Shown one piece after another: positions 1-7,987 of a stretch of 64,000 bases of DNA. The stretch covers positions 1 through 64,000 of the forward strand of contig JBAXER010000004.1 in assembly GCA_037140375.1 (NCBI GenBank). Reading direction: 5' to 3'. The notes under the pieces were generated by a model. That model did not search any database. It was not told where the DNA came from and was given only the letters and a program-made list of their open reading frames with translations. The position numbers and the translations under genes were made by a program. Numbering within the stretch: the stretch's first letter is position 1; the number at the start of each line of letters is the position of its first letter. This DNA comes from WLMZ01 sp037140375. Its GTDB lineage: Bacteria; Actinomycetota; Acidimicrobiia; Acidimicrobiales; Ilumatobacteraceae.

Positions 1-2
1 CC

Positions 3-38
3 GGCGAAGTGCTCGCACTTGTGGCCGCCAACAGCTGA
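3..38 (+). CDS. Possible 3' end of a truncated gene
   Basis: The first bases read in frame 3 as GEVLALVAANS followed by TGA at 36-38, just before the convergent enoyl-CoA hydratase stop. It may be the last 11 codons of a plus-strand gene cut by the window edge. Far too little is left to name a family, and it could be chance. Confidence 0.25.
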   Translation, partial: GEVLALVAANS

Positions 39-41
39 ACG

Positions 42-848
42 TCAGCTTCCCCGAAAGTTCGGCACACGCTTTTCTAGAAATGCGCGGGCGCCTTCGCGGT
101 GATCATCGGTAGTGAACAGCTCGCCGAGCGATGCCGACACCCACCGACCAAGTGCGTTCCAATCAGGATCAAGCGCCTCACGTAAGCCTGCCTTCAAGCG
201 CTGCACTGCAAGCGGCGGATTGGCGGCGATCTTGGTGGCGAGTTGCATTGCGGTGCCGACCAGTTCGTCGTGCGCCACCACCCGCGACACAAGCCCAATG
301 CGCAACGCTTCGTTTGCATCGATGACATCGCCGGTGAACAACAACTCGGCGGCCTTCTCACGGCCGATGAGTTGAGCCAGACGGCCAAGGCCCGCCACAT
401 CGCTGACCAACCCGCGCAACACAAACAACTCACCGAACTTGGCGCGCTCACTGGCCACCCGAATATCGGCCATCAACGCAAGCTCCATGCCCCAACCAAC
501 CGCGGCACCATTGACTGCCGCAATCACCGGAACGTCGGTGTGCAGCAACGCGTCGGCAGCGGGGGTGAGCCGCGGCTCGCGAGCAGTCACGCTGACCGGC
601 GCCTTTCCTTCTTGGCCGGCGCCCATCACCTGTCGCACATCGTCGCCACTGCAAAACGCTGGATCGGCACCCGTAACCACCAAACAGCGAACACCTAATG
701 CTGGCGCATTTCGCACCGCTTGTTCGAGCGCCGCATACATGCCCCACGTGAGCGCGTTGCGCGCCTCGGGACGATTCAGCGTGATGACGCCAACCTGATC
801 GTCGGTCATCTCGAACGACAACGAGTTATCTGGTGGCACAACTAGCAC
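42..848 (-). CDS. Enoyl-CoA hydratase/isomerase (crotonase) family
   Basis: A cytoplasmic crotonase-fold protein of 268 aa, the usual length, expected to act on an acyl-CoA thioester. The LNRPEARNALT motif lies near residue 24. The oxyanion-hole segments are FCSGDDVRQV (about 65-74) and AAVNGAAVGWGMELA (about 109-123). The C-terminus EGARAFLEKRVPNF is typical of the family. The segment that usually carries the second catalytic Glu reads FVLRGLVSD, so the substrate and even hydratase versus isomerase activity cannot be settled. The GTG at 848 overlaps the stop of the upstream coiled-coil gene. GTG at 839 is an alternative, and no good ribosome site decides between them. The two genes are probably co-transcribed. 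Confidence 0.85.
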   Translation of the reverse strand: MLVVPPDNSLSFEMTDDQVGVITLNRPEARNALTWGMYAALEQAVRNAPALGVRCLVVTGADPAFCSGDDVRQVMGAGQEGKAPVSVTAREPRLTPAADALLHTDVPVIAAVNGAAVGWGMELALMADIRVASERAKFGELFVLRGLVSDVAGLGRLAQLIGREKAAELLFTGDVIDANEALRIGLVSRVVAHDELVGTAMQLATKIAANPPLAVQRLKAGLREALDPDWNALGRWVSASLGELFTTDDHREGARAFLEKRVPNFRGS

Positions 849-1435
849 TTGTAGTAGGTGTACCGACCGCCGCCAGCTTTAGCGACCGTGTCCATATAGG
901 TGTCAACACATCTCGCCAGGCTTTCGATTCTGGCGCCGAACCCACCGAGCCCACCGACGGTAGAACTCACACCATCGATTTCGGCCTTCAGGGCGTCGAC
1001 CGCTATCTGCACCGCTTCGACGGCCGAGGAGAGGCCCCCCGGCTCATTGATCGCGGCCATAGACGCTGCGGTGAGCGCCTGACGCGTACGCAAGGATCCG
1101 AGCTTGCTCTCGAGAGCCGTGAGCTGAGTCTGGAGATTGTCGGCGTTGAAGCGAGTGTCGCTGAGTTCGGCTCTCGCCTTCTTCGCTTCTTCGAGCGCGT
1201 GGTTTGCGATCAGCCCGGAGCCCACGGCAAGCAAGATCGCGATGACAGCAACAACAATCATGGCCACCGACAGCTTCGGTGACTGCGCCCGACTAACGCT
1301 GGTCACCGGAACCGAGCCGTTCAGCGGAACCGAGCCGTTCAGCGGAATCGAGCTCGACGGCGTATTGTCTGTCGAAATTTGCACATCCATGACTACCCGC
1401 TTTCGTGAGCTCGAACGACCTGACGGCTTGAACAC
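842..1435 (-). CDS. Membrane-anchored coiled-coil protein, unknown function
   Basis: I do not recognise the family. The protein (197 aa from GTG 1435) has a Ser/Arg-rich N-terminus and a short PLNGSV-PLNGSV repeat. One transmembrane helix (VAMIVVAVIAILLAVGSGLI) follows, then a heptad-like segment (about residues 85-125) and an extracytoplasmic tail with two Cys (ARCVDTY and the final YYKC). GTG 1435 has a TGTAAT hexamer 7 nt upstream, which suits a leaderless start. ATG 1390 (182 aa) follows a weak purine stretch and is also possible. The last bases overlap the start of the enoyl-CoA hydratase gene. Its neighbour upstream is mreB, so a role at the envelope is conceivable but unproven. Confidence 0.6.
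   Translation of the reverse strand: MFKPSGRSSSRKRVVMDVQISTDNTPSSSIPLNGSVPLNGSVPVTSVSRAQSPKLSVAMIVVAVIAILLAVGSGLIANHALEEAKKARAELSDTRFNADNLQTQLTALESKLGSLRTRQALTAASMAAINEPGGLSSAVEAVQIAVDALKAEIDGVSSTVGGLGGFGARIESLARCVDTYMDTVAKAGGGRYTYYKC
1308..1343. repeat. 18-bp in-frame tandem repeat (2 copies)
   Basis: Two identical 18-bp units (starting GGAACCGAGCCG) at 1308-1325 and 1326-1343, with a degenerate third start at 1344. On the minus strand they encode two PLNGSV hexapeptides in the cytoplasmic tail of the coiled-coil membrane protein. The multiple of 18 keeps the frame, so copy number could vary between strains. Confidence 0.85.
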
Positions 1436-1487
1436 GCCGATAATTACACAGACCTTCCGCTAACTTCCGACCGAAGTCAATAGGCAT

Positions 1488-2492
1488 TTAGCGCCGGGCC
1501 CCCATAAACATGCCCTTCAAAGCGTCGTAATGCTCGATGCAATGACCCGCACCGAGCACCACTGCCTCGAGCGGCATCGGCGACATACGCACCGGAACCT
1601 TGGTCTCGCGCTCGATGCGCTGAGCTAGGCCGCGCAACAAGCCGCCGCCGCCAACGAGATACATGCCACGAACCAAGAAGTCCTGAGCGAGTTCGGGCGG
1701 CGCCTTAGCAAGACAACGAACCACAGAGGCAACGATGCTGGACACCACGTCGTCGATCGCGAATCGAATCTCTTCAGGGTTGAGCAACACGGTCTTGGGA
1801 AGTCCACTCATCAGGTCGCGGCCGCGAACCTCGGCTTCGTTCTCGTCGCCCGTTGGGTCGGCTGACCCAATGGCCACCTTGATTTCTTCGGCGGTGCGCT
1901 CGCCAATGGCAATGCCGTGCTCGCGGCGAACATAGTTCTGAATCGCTGCGTCGATGTCGAAGCTGCCAACGCGAACTGCTTCGAGCGCAACGACGCCGCC
2001 AAGGCTGATGACCGCTGTCTCGCTGGTTCCGCCGCCAACGTCGATGACCATGTTGCCAACCGGTTCGTCGATCGGAAGGTCGGCGCCGATTGCGGCAGCC
2101 ATCGGCTGCTCGATGAGTTGTGCATCGGCTGCGCCTGCACGGCGGGCCGCATCGGTGACTGCTCTGCGCTCGACCTCGGTGATGGCCGACGGCACGCAGA
2201 TGACCACCTTGGGTCGGGTGAAACGGCTGACGCCAACACGCTGCAACAGCAAGCGGATCATGCGCTCGGTGATCTCGAAGTCGGTGATGGCCCCGCCACG
2301 AAGTGGACGAACGGCCACGATGTATCCGGGAGTGCGGCCGATCATCTGCCACGCCTCGCGCCCCGTTGCGAGTACCTCGCCGGTCTGGCGGTTCAGTGCA
2401 ATGACCGAGGGTTCGTTCAGCACAATGCCGCGGCCCTTCATGTACACGAGCGTGTTCGCCGTGCCGAGATCGATCGCGAGGTCGCGGGCCAT
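1488..2492 (-). CDS. mreB: Rod-shape determining protein MreB
   Basis: Bacterial actin homologue that forms membrane-associated filaments directing lateral wall synthesis. At 334 aa it has the standard length. Phosphate-1 loop DLGTANTLVY (6-15), phosphate-2 loop DVGGGTSETAVIS (about 151-163) and adenosine motif GGGGLLRGL (about 288-296) are intact, so ATP binding is expected. No mreC, mreD or rodA is adjacent. It sits 3' of moaE and a 63-aa membrane protein on the same strand with an 8-bp gap to the latter, so it is probably expressed from the moaE promoter region. Identity is clear; divergent MreB-like Mbl paralogues cannot be separated from MreB by eye. Confidence 0.93.
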   Translation of the reverse strand: MARDLAIDLGTANTLVYMKGRGIVLNEPSVIALNRQTGEVLATGREAWQMIGRTPGYIVAVRPLRGGAITDFEITERMIRLLLQRVGVSRFTRPKVVICVPSAITEVERRAVTDAARRAGAADAQLIEQPMAAAIGADLPIDEPVGNMVIDVGGGTSETAVISLGGVVALEAVRVGSFDIDAAIQNYVRREHGIAIGERTAEEIKVAIGSADPTGDENEAEVRGRDLMSGLPKTVLLNPEEIRFAIDDVVSSIVASVVRCLAKAPPELAQDFLVRGMYLVGGGGLLRGLAQRIERETKVPVRMSPMPLEAVVLGAGHCIEHYDALKGMFMGARR

Positions 2493-2499
2493 GTGCTAT

Positions 2500-2691
2500 C
2501 TACTTCCCTTTGCCCGATTCGCGGGCGTTCTGCACGCGCTCAATGACTTCACGGCGCGCCTCGGGCGAGAGCGCATCGATATGGCGACGAAAGCTCGTGA
2601 CACCATCGTCTGGCCGACGACGAGCAATGACGAGAAAGGCAATGGCCGATGCGGCCACAAGACAGGTCACAATGACAACGGCGATGGTCAC
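2500..2691 (-). CDS. Small single-pass membrane protein between moaE and mreB
   Basis: A 63-aa protein starting at GTG 2691, which overlaps the moaE stop as GTGA. That 4-bp coupling is why I chose this start rather than the longer reading frame that runs into moaE. It has an N-terminal transmembrane helix (about residues 2-23, VTIAVVIVTCLVAASAIAFL), a RRRPDDG basic patch, then an amphipathic cytoplasmic helix with HIDALSPEARREVIERV. The layout resembles a small membrane adaptor. It lies 8 bp before mreB, so a link to MreB is possible but is inference from position only. Confidence 0.7.
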   Translation of the reverse strand: MTIAVVIVTCLVAASAIAFLVIARRRPDDGVTSFRRHIDALSPEARREVIERVQNARESGKGK

Positions 2692-3203
2692 TGTGTGCCG
2701 CCACTGCGTTGCAACGACGACTGGTCGGCAACATCGTGTGGAGCGGTAACGACATTGGCTCCGGTTCCCCAATCGGAACCGCCCTGCCACACTTCGTGCT
2801 TCCAGATCGGAACGCTGGCTTTGAGCGCATCGATTGCGTAGCGGCCGGCCTCGAATGCTTCGGGACGATGCGGCGACGACACCACAACCACCACTGAACT
2901 ATCGCCAAGCTCGAGGCGGCCAGTGCGATGCAACAACACCACGGCTCCGGTGCTTGGCCAACGACGGCGAACCTCGAGCGCGATCTCGTTCATCTTGAGC
3001 GGCGCCTGCTCGTCGTATGCCTCGTAGGTGAGATGGTCAACGCCCTCACGGCCCTCGGCATGATTTCGCACGGTTCCAGAGAACAACACCACGGCACCAC
3101 AATCGGGGCGAACCGCCCACTCGTATGCCTCGGCAATCGGCAACGTGTCAACGGTGAGGCCAACCCACGTATCGCCGCTCGCTGGAGGATGCATCGTGCG
3201 CAT
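2688..3203 (-). CDS. moaE: Molybdopterin synthase catalytic subunit MoaE
   Basis: Large subunit of molybdopterin synthase, which transfers sulfur from MoaD thiocarboxylate to precursor Z in molybdenum cofactor synthesis. The core shows GAVVLFSGTVRN (the conserved N-terminal strand), LTYEAYDEQA, HRTGRLELGDSSVVVVVSSPHR and the catalytic-region KASVPIWKHEVW near the C-terminus. ATG 3203 has a GAAGG purine stretch about 7 nt upstream and avoids the divergent PDZ gene. It gives 171 aa, against about 150 for the family. No moaD, moaA or moaC is nearby. It heads a probable operon moaE, 63-aa membrane protein, mreB. Confidence 0.9.
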   Translation of the reverse strand: MRTMHPPASGDTWVGLTVDTLPIAEAYEWAVRPDCGAVVLFSGTVRNHAEGREGVDHLTYEAYDEQAPLKMNEIALEVRRRWPSTGAVVLLHRTGRLELGDSSVVVVVSSPHRPEAFEAGRYAIDALKASVPIWKHEVWQGGSDWGTGANVVTAPHDVADQSSLQRSGGTQ

Positions 3204-3247
3204 CGTAGCCTTCACCGCAGCGACATACATTGGTTCTCGCAGTTCAC

Positions 3248-3253
3248 TACCAT
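3248..3253 (+). promoter_or_regulatory. Candidate leaderless -10 (TACCAT) for the PDZ gene
   Basis: TACCAT fits TANNNT and ends 8 nt before the GTG at 3262, so transcription would begin at or next to the start codon. No convincing -35 is visible and no Shine-Dalgarno precedes the GTG. Confidence 0.45.
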
Positions 3254-3261
3254 GACCCCCC

Positions 3262-4380
3262 GTGGACCGAGGCGAGGGCAACGACGAACCCGAGTACCCC
3301 AAAGCGCCGTTACCGGCCCATGAGCGCGCGTGGCGTCACCCCTCCGAAGTCGGCGCAACGCACTGGGCTCTCAACGAGCCACCGCTCGTTGTCGGACGCG
3401 GCCTCTCCGTCGCTACAGGCACCATCGGCGCGGTGTTAGCGGTCGGGCTTTTGTGGATGATGATTCCGCATCACAGCGCCGCTGGCGTGTCAGCGGTAGA
3501 CAGCGCCACAACAATTCGCGAGGTCGTCATTCCGGTCGACTCAGCCGCCCCAATCGATACCAGCGCACCCGAGACCACTCCGGCACCAGCTCCAGTGCCA
3601 AGTGGCCCACCGATGCCCACGATGCTTGTCGGCGCGTCCGGCGCCGCAAGCTCCGAACCCGCAACGGCAGTGGCACTTACACCGGGGCACTTCGTCATCA
3701 CCACAGCGCAAGCTGTCAGCGGCCGGCAAGGAATCGAAGTGGTGCTGCCCTCTGGCGAAACCGTCGTTGGCGCAGTGGTGCTTGTCGACAAGGCCTCTGG
3801 CACAGCGGTGCTCTCCATCCCCGCCGAGATCGAAGCGTCGGTGGTTGAGCTCAGCCCCGACACCTCGCGCACGGGCGGTTTGGTGATGATGTCACCCGAG
3901 CCCGTCGAGGTCACGTTTGTCTCCGACGACAACGGTCTGCACCTGTCGTTCGACAACAGGTCCGCACCGGTTGAGGGCTCTATCGTCGTCGATCGCAAGG
4001 GTCGCTTACTCGGTCTGTGCACCCTCAAAAACTCTCAGGTGTCGCTGGTGTCAGTTGAAACTATGTTGAACGCACTCGACGCTGCGGCCAACCTCTCGGT
4101 GCCAGCGTGGCTCGGCATTCAACCCGAACCGACAGCTCACGACGACGGAGTCAGCGTCGCTGCGGTTGTCAGCCACGGACCAGCCGATGCAGCCGGGCTA
4201 CGCGAGGGCGACGTCATCGAAGCAATCGACGACATGCCGGTGGCACTTCTCGACGACCTTGGTCAGGTCATCGCCGCCCATGCAGCAGGCGACTCAGTAC
4301 ACCTCACTGTGCGGCGAACAGGCGAGACGACATCGGTTGTCGTGCCCGTTGTGTTGTCGAGCCACCCGTCGTCGATGTAG
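3262..4380 (+). CDS. HtrA/DegP-like PDZ protein with lost protease residues
   Basis: A 372-aa membrane protein. The cytoplasmic N-terminus has RAWRHPSEVG, a motif I associate with acidimicrobial trypsin/PDZ proteins. One transmembrane helix (about 46-68) and a Pro/Ala/Thr-rich linker (about 95-120) follow, then a trypsin-like beta-barrel (about 125-275) and a C-terminal PDZ domain (about 280-365, LGIQPEP and GPADAAGLREGDVIEAIDD). Aligned by eye to HtrA, the His site reads GHFVITTAQAV, the Asp site SGTAVLSI and the GNSGG site PVEGSIVVD, so all three catalytic residues appear replaced. It probably acts as a periplasmic or outer-face peptide-binding or scaffold protein, not a protease. The GTG start has a TACCAT hexamer 8 nt upstream. 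Confidence 0.8.
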   Translation: MDRGEGNDEPEYPKAPLPAHERAWRHPSEVGATHWALNEPPLVVGRGLSVATGTIGAVLAVGLLWMMIPHHSAAGVSAVDSATTIREVVIPVDSAAPIDTSAPETTPAPAPVPSGPPMPTMLVGASGAASSEPATAVALTPGHFVITTAQAVSGRQGIEVVLPSGETVVGAVVLVDKASGTAVLSIPAEIEASVVELSPDTSRTGGLVMMSPEPVEVTFVSDDNGLHLSFDNRSAPVEGSIVVDRKGRLLGLCTLKNSQVSLVSVETMLNALDAAANLSVPAWLGIQPEPTAHDDGVSVAAVVSHGPADAAGLREGDVIEAIDDMPVALLDDLGQVIAAHAAGDSVHLTVRRTGETTSVVVPVVLSSHPSSM

Positions 4381-4394
4381 CCAACGCCGCCCAA

Positions 4395-5402
4395 TCAACC
4401 AGCGCGGCGACGCCTCGCCCGGCGAACCAATGTCACCGCGAATGCACATGACCCGAAGATGAGCGCAGCCATCGCAGCGAGCGAGAACTCTTGCTTGCGC
4501 TTCGGTGTGATCATCGTCCACCACTTCGCTTCGGTGCCTTCAACATACGCCTGCTCGTTGGTGACGGTGGGCGCCCAACCGTGCGACTTGAGGCGATCGT
4601 TCGAGACCAGCCACTGCCATTGCGTGTAGCTACGAAGACCCGGAGGAATCGGGCCACGCTGAAAGCGCCAACGAATACGCGCCACCACTTCGGCCAATCG
4701 TGTCGGCAGTTTCAGCCGTGGGGTTGACCCCGCGAGGGCCCGCACACGCTCTCCTGCAACCCACCCATCGGCGGCAACGTTGAACACGCCATCGAGCCGC
4801 TTTTGAGCAGCCAGAGTGACCGCCGCAGCGAGGTCATCAAGCTGCACAAACTGCGCACCCGGATCGTCTTCACCTGAGCGCTGACCCATGCCAGCAGCGA
4901 GCGCTCGGGCCAAGCTGCTGGTGCCGTCGGCCGCCATCGTGACAACCGGACGCAGCACGGTGGCAGTACGGCCAGGCTCGGCGGTTCTCCAGTCGTCGAC
5001 CATCTGCTCGACCGAAGCGAGCTGACGCGCGAATGCGAAATCGAGGTCTGGACGCAGCGGCGCATCTTCGGTGAGCGGCAGCGGATTGTTGGCCCACGCG
5101 CCGTACACCATTGCGGAGGACACAAGAACGAGATGATGCACTCCCGATTTCTCGGCGAGCGCGATGAGCTCGGAGGCACCCTTGGTCACGCTTTCACGGC
5201 GGCGCGCACGGGTGTCGTGATCGCCGGCAGACAAGTGCACCGCAATGTCGATTGGGTCAGCGGGGTCGGTCTCGGTAGATGTCTCGAGCGCGGCGCGCTG
5301 GGCCGCCGACGACACCACGTCGAACCCGCACTCTGCGGTGAGTCGCTTCGCAACCCGGGTGCCAAGACTGCTCTCGGTTCCCGTCACCAGGATGCTCGTC
5401 AT
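4395..5402 (-). CDS. NAD(P)-binding SDR/epimerase-like protein with C-terminal membrane anchor
   Basis: An extended-SDR Rossmann protein of 335 aa. The dinucleotide motif VTGTESSLGTRV is at residues 6-17 and the mid-region strand is HLVLVSSAMVYGAW. The usual YxxxK catalytic pair is not evident: the expected segment reads FAFARQLASVEQ. The C-terminus ends in a hydrophobic helix (FSLAAMAALIFGSCAFAVTLV) and an RRARRRR stop-transfer patch, so the protein is likely tail-anchored to the inner membrane. It may bind a nucleotide cofactor as a sensor or an atypical reductase; the substrate is unknown. A TATCGT hexamer 6 nt before the ATG suits a leaderless transcript, in a 41-bp divergent gap with the DUF2342 gene. 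Confidence 0.75.
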   Translation of the reverse strand: MTSILVTGTESSLGTRVAKRLTAECGFDVVSSAAQRAALETSTETDPADPIDIAVHLSAGDHDTRARRRESVTKGASELIALAEKSGVHHLVLVSSAMVYGAWANNPLPLTEDAPLRPDLDFAFARQLASVEQMVDDWRTAEPGRTATVLRPVVTMAADGTSSLARALAAGMGQRSGEDDPGAQFVQLDDLAAAVTLAAQKRLDGVFNVAADGWVAGERVRALAGSTPRLKLPTRLAEVVARIRWRFQRGPIPPGLRSYTQWQWLVSNDRLKSHGWAPTVTNEQAYVEGTEAKWWTMITPKRKQEFSLAAMAALIFGSCAFAVTLVRRARRRRAG

Positions 5403-5408
5403 GCCGCG

Positions 5409-5436
5409 ACGATAACCGATAGATCCCCCGTAGCAT
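5409..5436. promoter_or_regulatory. Paired divergent leaderless -10 elements
   Basis: The 41-bp gap between two divergent starts holds TATCGT on the minus strand (5414-5409, 6 nt before ATG 5402) and TAGCAT on the plus strand (5431-5436, 7 nt before ATG 5444). Both fit TANNNT at leaderless spacing. Confidence 0.5.
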
Positions 5437-5443
5437 CCTCAAT

Positions 5444-6634
5444 ATGACTGCGGGCGACCCCGCCGATAACCCCTTCGGGGGCCTACCAATGTTCGGCGAT
5501 CTGTCGCGGGCGCTTGCCGGGCAGGGGCCACTCAATTGGGATGCGGCTAAACAATTCGCTCACATCGCGGCAACCGGCGGGACCGCCGAGGCAAACGTCG
5601 ATCCGAGCATCCGCTTTGCGCTGACCGCGCTCGCTCAAATCGTCGAACCGCACGTCCTCGATGTCACCGGCCACGAGCTTGCTGGTTACGAGATCACCAC
5701 CGTCACCCCTGGCGTATGGGCGCAGCAAACGCTCGAGGCGTATCGGCCATTGTTCACTCAGCTCGCCGTGTCGCTCGGCAAACGGCCATCACCGGCCGAC
5801 GACGACGGCAGCACCGACCCCATGGCAGCGATGATGCTTGGGCTCAGCCAGATGATGGCTCCGGCAATGCTCGGCATGGCCATCGGCTCAATGGTTGGGC
5901 ACCTCGGCACGCGCGCCTTTGGTCAATACGACCTTCCCATTCCTCGTTCCGCCAACGCTCAGGTCACCGTGCTGCCAAGTGCCATCGATGCCTTCGCCGC
6001 CGACTGGAGTCTTCCCCAAGACTCCATGCGCATCTGGGTGCTGGTGCAAGAGCTCACGTCGCATGTGGTCTTTTCGATCACGCACATTCGTGAGGGTCTC
6101 AGCGCAATGGTTCGTGCTCATGTGGGCGCCTTCGAACCCGATCCAAACGCTGTCGCCGAGAAGCTCTCGTCCATTGAGTTCGATGGCGACGACCCAATGC
6201 AGGCGATTCAACGTTCGCTCGGTGACCCCGAGATTCTGCTTGGCGCAACGCGCAGCGCGGCTCAAGAAGCGCTACAGCCGCAGCTCGACGCAGCGCTCGC
6301 TGCGGTTGTTGGCTACATCGACCATGTGGTCGACCAGATTGCATTTCGTCTCATTGGCGGCGACGCAGCGCGCATCAGCGAGGCCGTTCGTCGTCGGCGC
6401 ATCGAGACCTCGCCCGACGACATCTTTGTCGAGCGTTTGCTGGGCCTGCGCCTCACCCGCCAACTCGTCGAGCGAGGCCGCGCGTTTGTTGCCGGAGTAT
6501 TCGAACGCGAGCAACAGGACGGTCTCAACCAGCTCCTCAATCGCGCTGCACCGCTGCCAACCCCCGCCGAACTCGATGCGCCGGGGTTGTGGCTTGCCCG
6601 ACTCGAGTTCTCGCTCGACGATCCAACCGCGTAG
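5444..6634 (+). CDS. DUF2342 (zinicin-like metallohydrolase) family protein
   Basis: A 396-aa cytoplasmic protein of the actinobacterial DUF2342/zincin-like family; mycobacteria encode a relative next to a PDZ protein. Family marks are an NPFGGLPMFGDL start, a Met/Gly-rich helix pair (MMLGLSQMMAPAMLGMAIGSMVG), VLPSAIDAFAADWSLP and the C-terminal LPTPAELDAPGLWLARLE. The segment where an HExxH-type zinc motif would be expected reads LVQELTSHVVF, so the first His is Gln and the second appears shifted or lost. Protease activity is therefore doubtful. The ATG has TAGCAT 7 nt upstream. Function is unknown in the family, and the nearby dead HtrA-like PDZ protein may be a partner (inference). Confidence 0.75.
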   Translation: MTAGDPADNPFGGLPMFGDLSRALAGQGPLNWDAAKQFAHIAATGGTAEANVDPSIRFALTALAQIVEPHVLDVTGHELAGYEITTVTPGVWAQQTLEAYRPLFTQLAVSLGKRPSPADDDGSTDPMAAMMLGLSQMMAPAMLGMAIGSMVGHLGTRAFGQYDLPIPRSANAQVTVLPSAIDAFAADWSLPQDSMRIWVLVQELTSHVVFSITHIREGLSAMVRAHVGAFEPDPNAVAEKLSSIEFDGDDPMQAIQRSLGDPEILLGATRSAAQEALQPQLDAALAAVVGYIDHVVDQIAFRLIGGDAARISEAVRRRRIETSPDDIFVERLLGLRLTRQLVERGRAFVAGVFEREQQDGLNQLLNRAAPLPTPAELDAPGLWLARLEFSLDDPTA

Positions 6635-6655
6635 GCACTCAGCACGCGCACCAAA

Positions 6656-7987
6656 TCAGCGGCGCGCTCGACGCCGTTCGACCTCGGCCAGCATCTTGCG
6701 GCCAGCACGCTTGCTGATGGTTTCCGGCAGGGCCTTGCCAGCTTGCACCGACTTGGCACCCACGATGTAGGTGCCCACCGCAAACAGCGCGATCATGCCC
6801 ACGATTGCAAACCCCACTTCGCCAGGCGGAGTAAAGATCACTGGCGGCAAGCCACCAAGTACCCACGCAAGTTGAAACCGCGTTTCGAACTGGGCGAAGG
6901 CTCGGCCTTGGTTCGCATCGGGGGCATCGCGCTGCACGATCGAGTCGAAGGCCAGTCGGGCGAAAGCGGCAGCGAAGTTGACCACCAGCGCCAGCAACAC
7001 TCCGGCCAACACACCGCCAAACAACGCGGCAAGGATTCCCGAGATCGCAGTGAGCCCTAACGCCGCTGTGAAGATCGATTCCTCGTGAATGCGTTTACGA
7101 ACTGCTGGCGCGATTGCGTTGGCCAACATCACCCCGATAGTCACCATCGTCACCGAGAGGCCCACGAGGAAGCGGCCAGCGTCTTGAGTTCTCAGCCAGA
7201 ACGCAAGCAGGAAAAAGCAGAATCCAACCGACGCTCGCAAGAGACCCATCGCGCTCGAGGCCAAGGTGATGCCGGCAGAACGCAACTCGGCTCGTTCTTG
7301 CGGGCTGGCGCGCTTCGCCGCAACTACTTCGCTGGGAAGCTTGGTGGCCATCAAGAAGGCGGCCACAAAGCATGCAGCGCCAATGATCAAGCTGCCCTCG
7401 GTGCCAGCGACAAGCCGAGCAATCGTGGCTGTGGCGGCGCCCACGAAGCCGAACACGCCCGAGATCAAGCCAAGCTTCGAGTTCGCTTCAACCAGATCGG
7501 CTTCGTCGCGAACCACGCTGGGCACCAAGGCGGACCGCGAGATTCCTTGCGTCTTCTGCAGCACCAAGGCAGCGAACGCAACCGGATAGAGCAACACGTC
7601 GTTGAGATGAAACGCCATCAGCACCATCGTGAACGCGCGTAGCAACGCAACAATCTGCATCACCAGGCGACGACCGCCAGCGACTCGATCGACCAACGGA
7701 CCGATCAGTGGAGCAACCACTACAAACGGAACAAAGGTGACCACCAGAAAGAGCAAGACTTTCGGCCGCGCTGCCGTGGGAGTGAGGCCAAAGAACACCG
7801 ACGCGGCCAACGCAAGCGCAAGGCATCCATCGCCGGCGGCACTCACGGCTTGCACTCGAGCAAGCCGGGTAAACGGGGAGAACCGAGGTTGGGTGGTCAG
7901 CGACCGCTTGCCAATTCGAGAAGTGTCGCCACTCGTTCGCGACGCGTGGATCTCAGATCTAGATCCGCGAAGTCGCTCGGATGTCAC
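6656..7987 (-). CDS. Major facilitator superfamily transporter
   Basis: A 443-aa polytopic inner-membrane protein with about 12 hydrophobic helices and a long hydrophilic N-terminus of about 35 residues. The loop FVVVAPLIGPLVDRVAGGRR between helices 2 and 3 resembles the MFS motif A region. The substrate cannot be told. The start GTG 7987 overlaps the regX3 stop as GTGA, so it is translationally coupled to the phosphate two-component operon and may belong to the phosphate regulon. An internal start at residue about 27 would remove most of the N-terminal tail. Confidence 0.85.
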   Translation of the reverse strand: MTSERLRGSRSEIHASRTSGDTSRIGKRSLTTQPRFSPFTRLARVQAVSAAGDGCLALALAASVFFGLTPTAARPKVLLFLVVTFVPFVVVAPLIGPLVDRVAGGRRLVMQIVALLRAFTMVLMAFHLNDVLLYPVAFAALVLQKTQGISRSALVPSVVRDEADLVEANSKLGLISGVFGFVGAATATIARLVAGTEGSLIIGAACFVAAFLMATKLPSEVVAAKRASPQERAELRSAGITLASSAMGLLRASVGFCFFLLAFWLRTQDAGRFLVGLSVTMVTIGVMLANAIAPAVRKRIHEESIFTAALGLTAISGILAALFGGVLAGVLLALVVNFAAAFARLAFDSIVQRDAPDANQGRAFAQFETRFQLAWVLGGLPPVIFTPPGEVGFAIVGMIALFAVGTYIVGAKSVQAGKALPETISKRAGRKMLAEVERRRARR

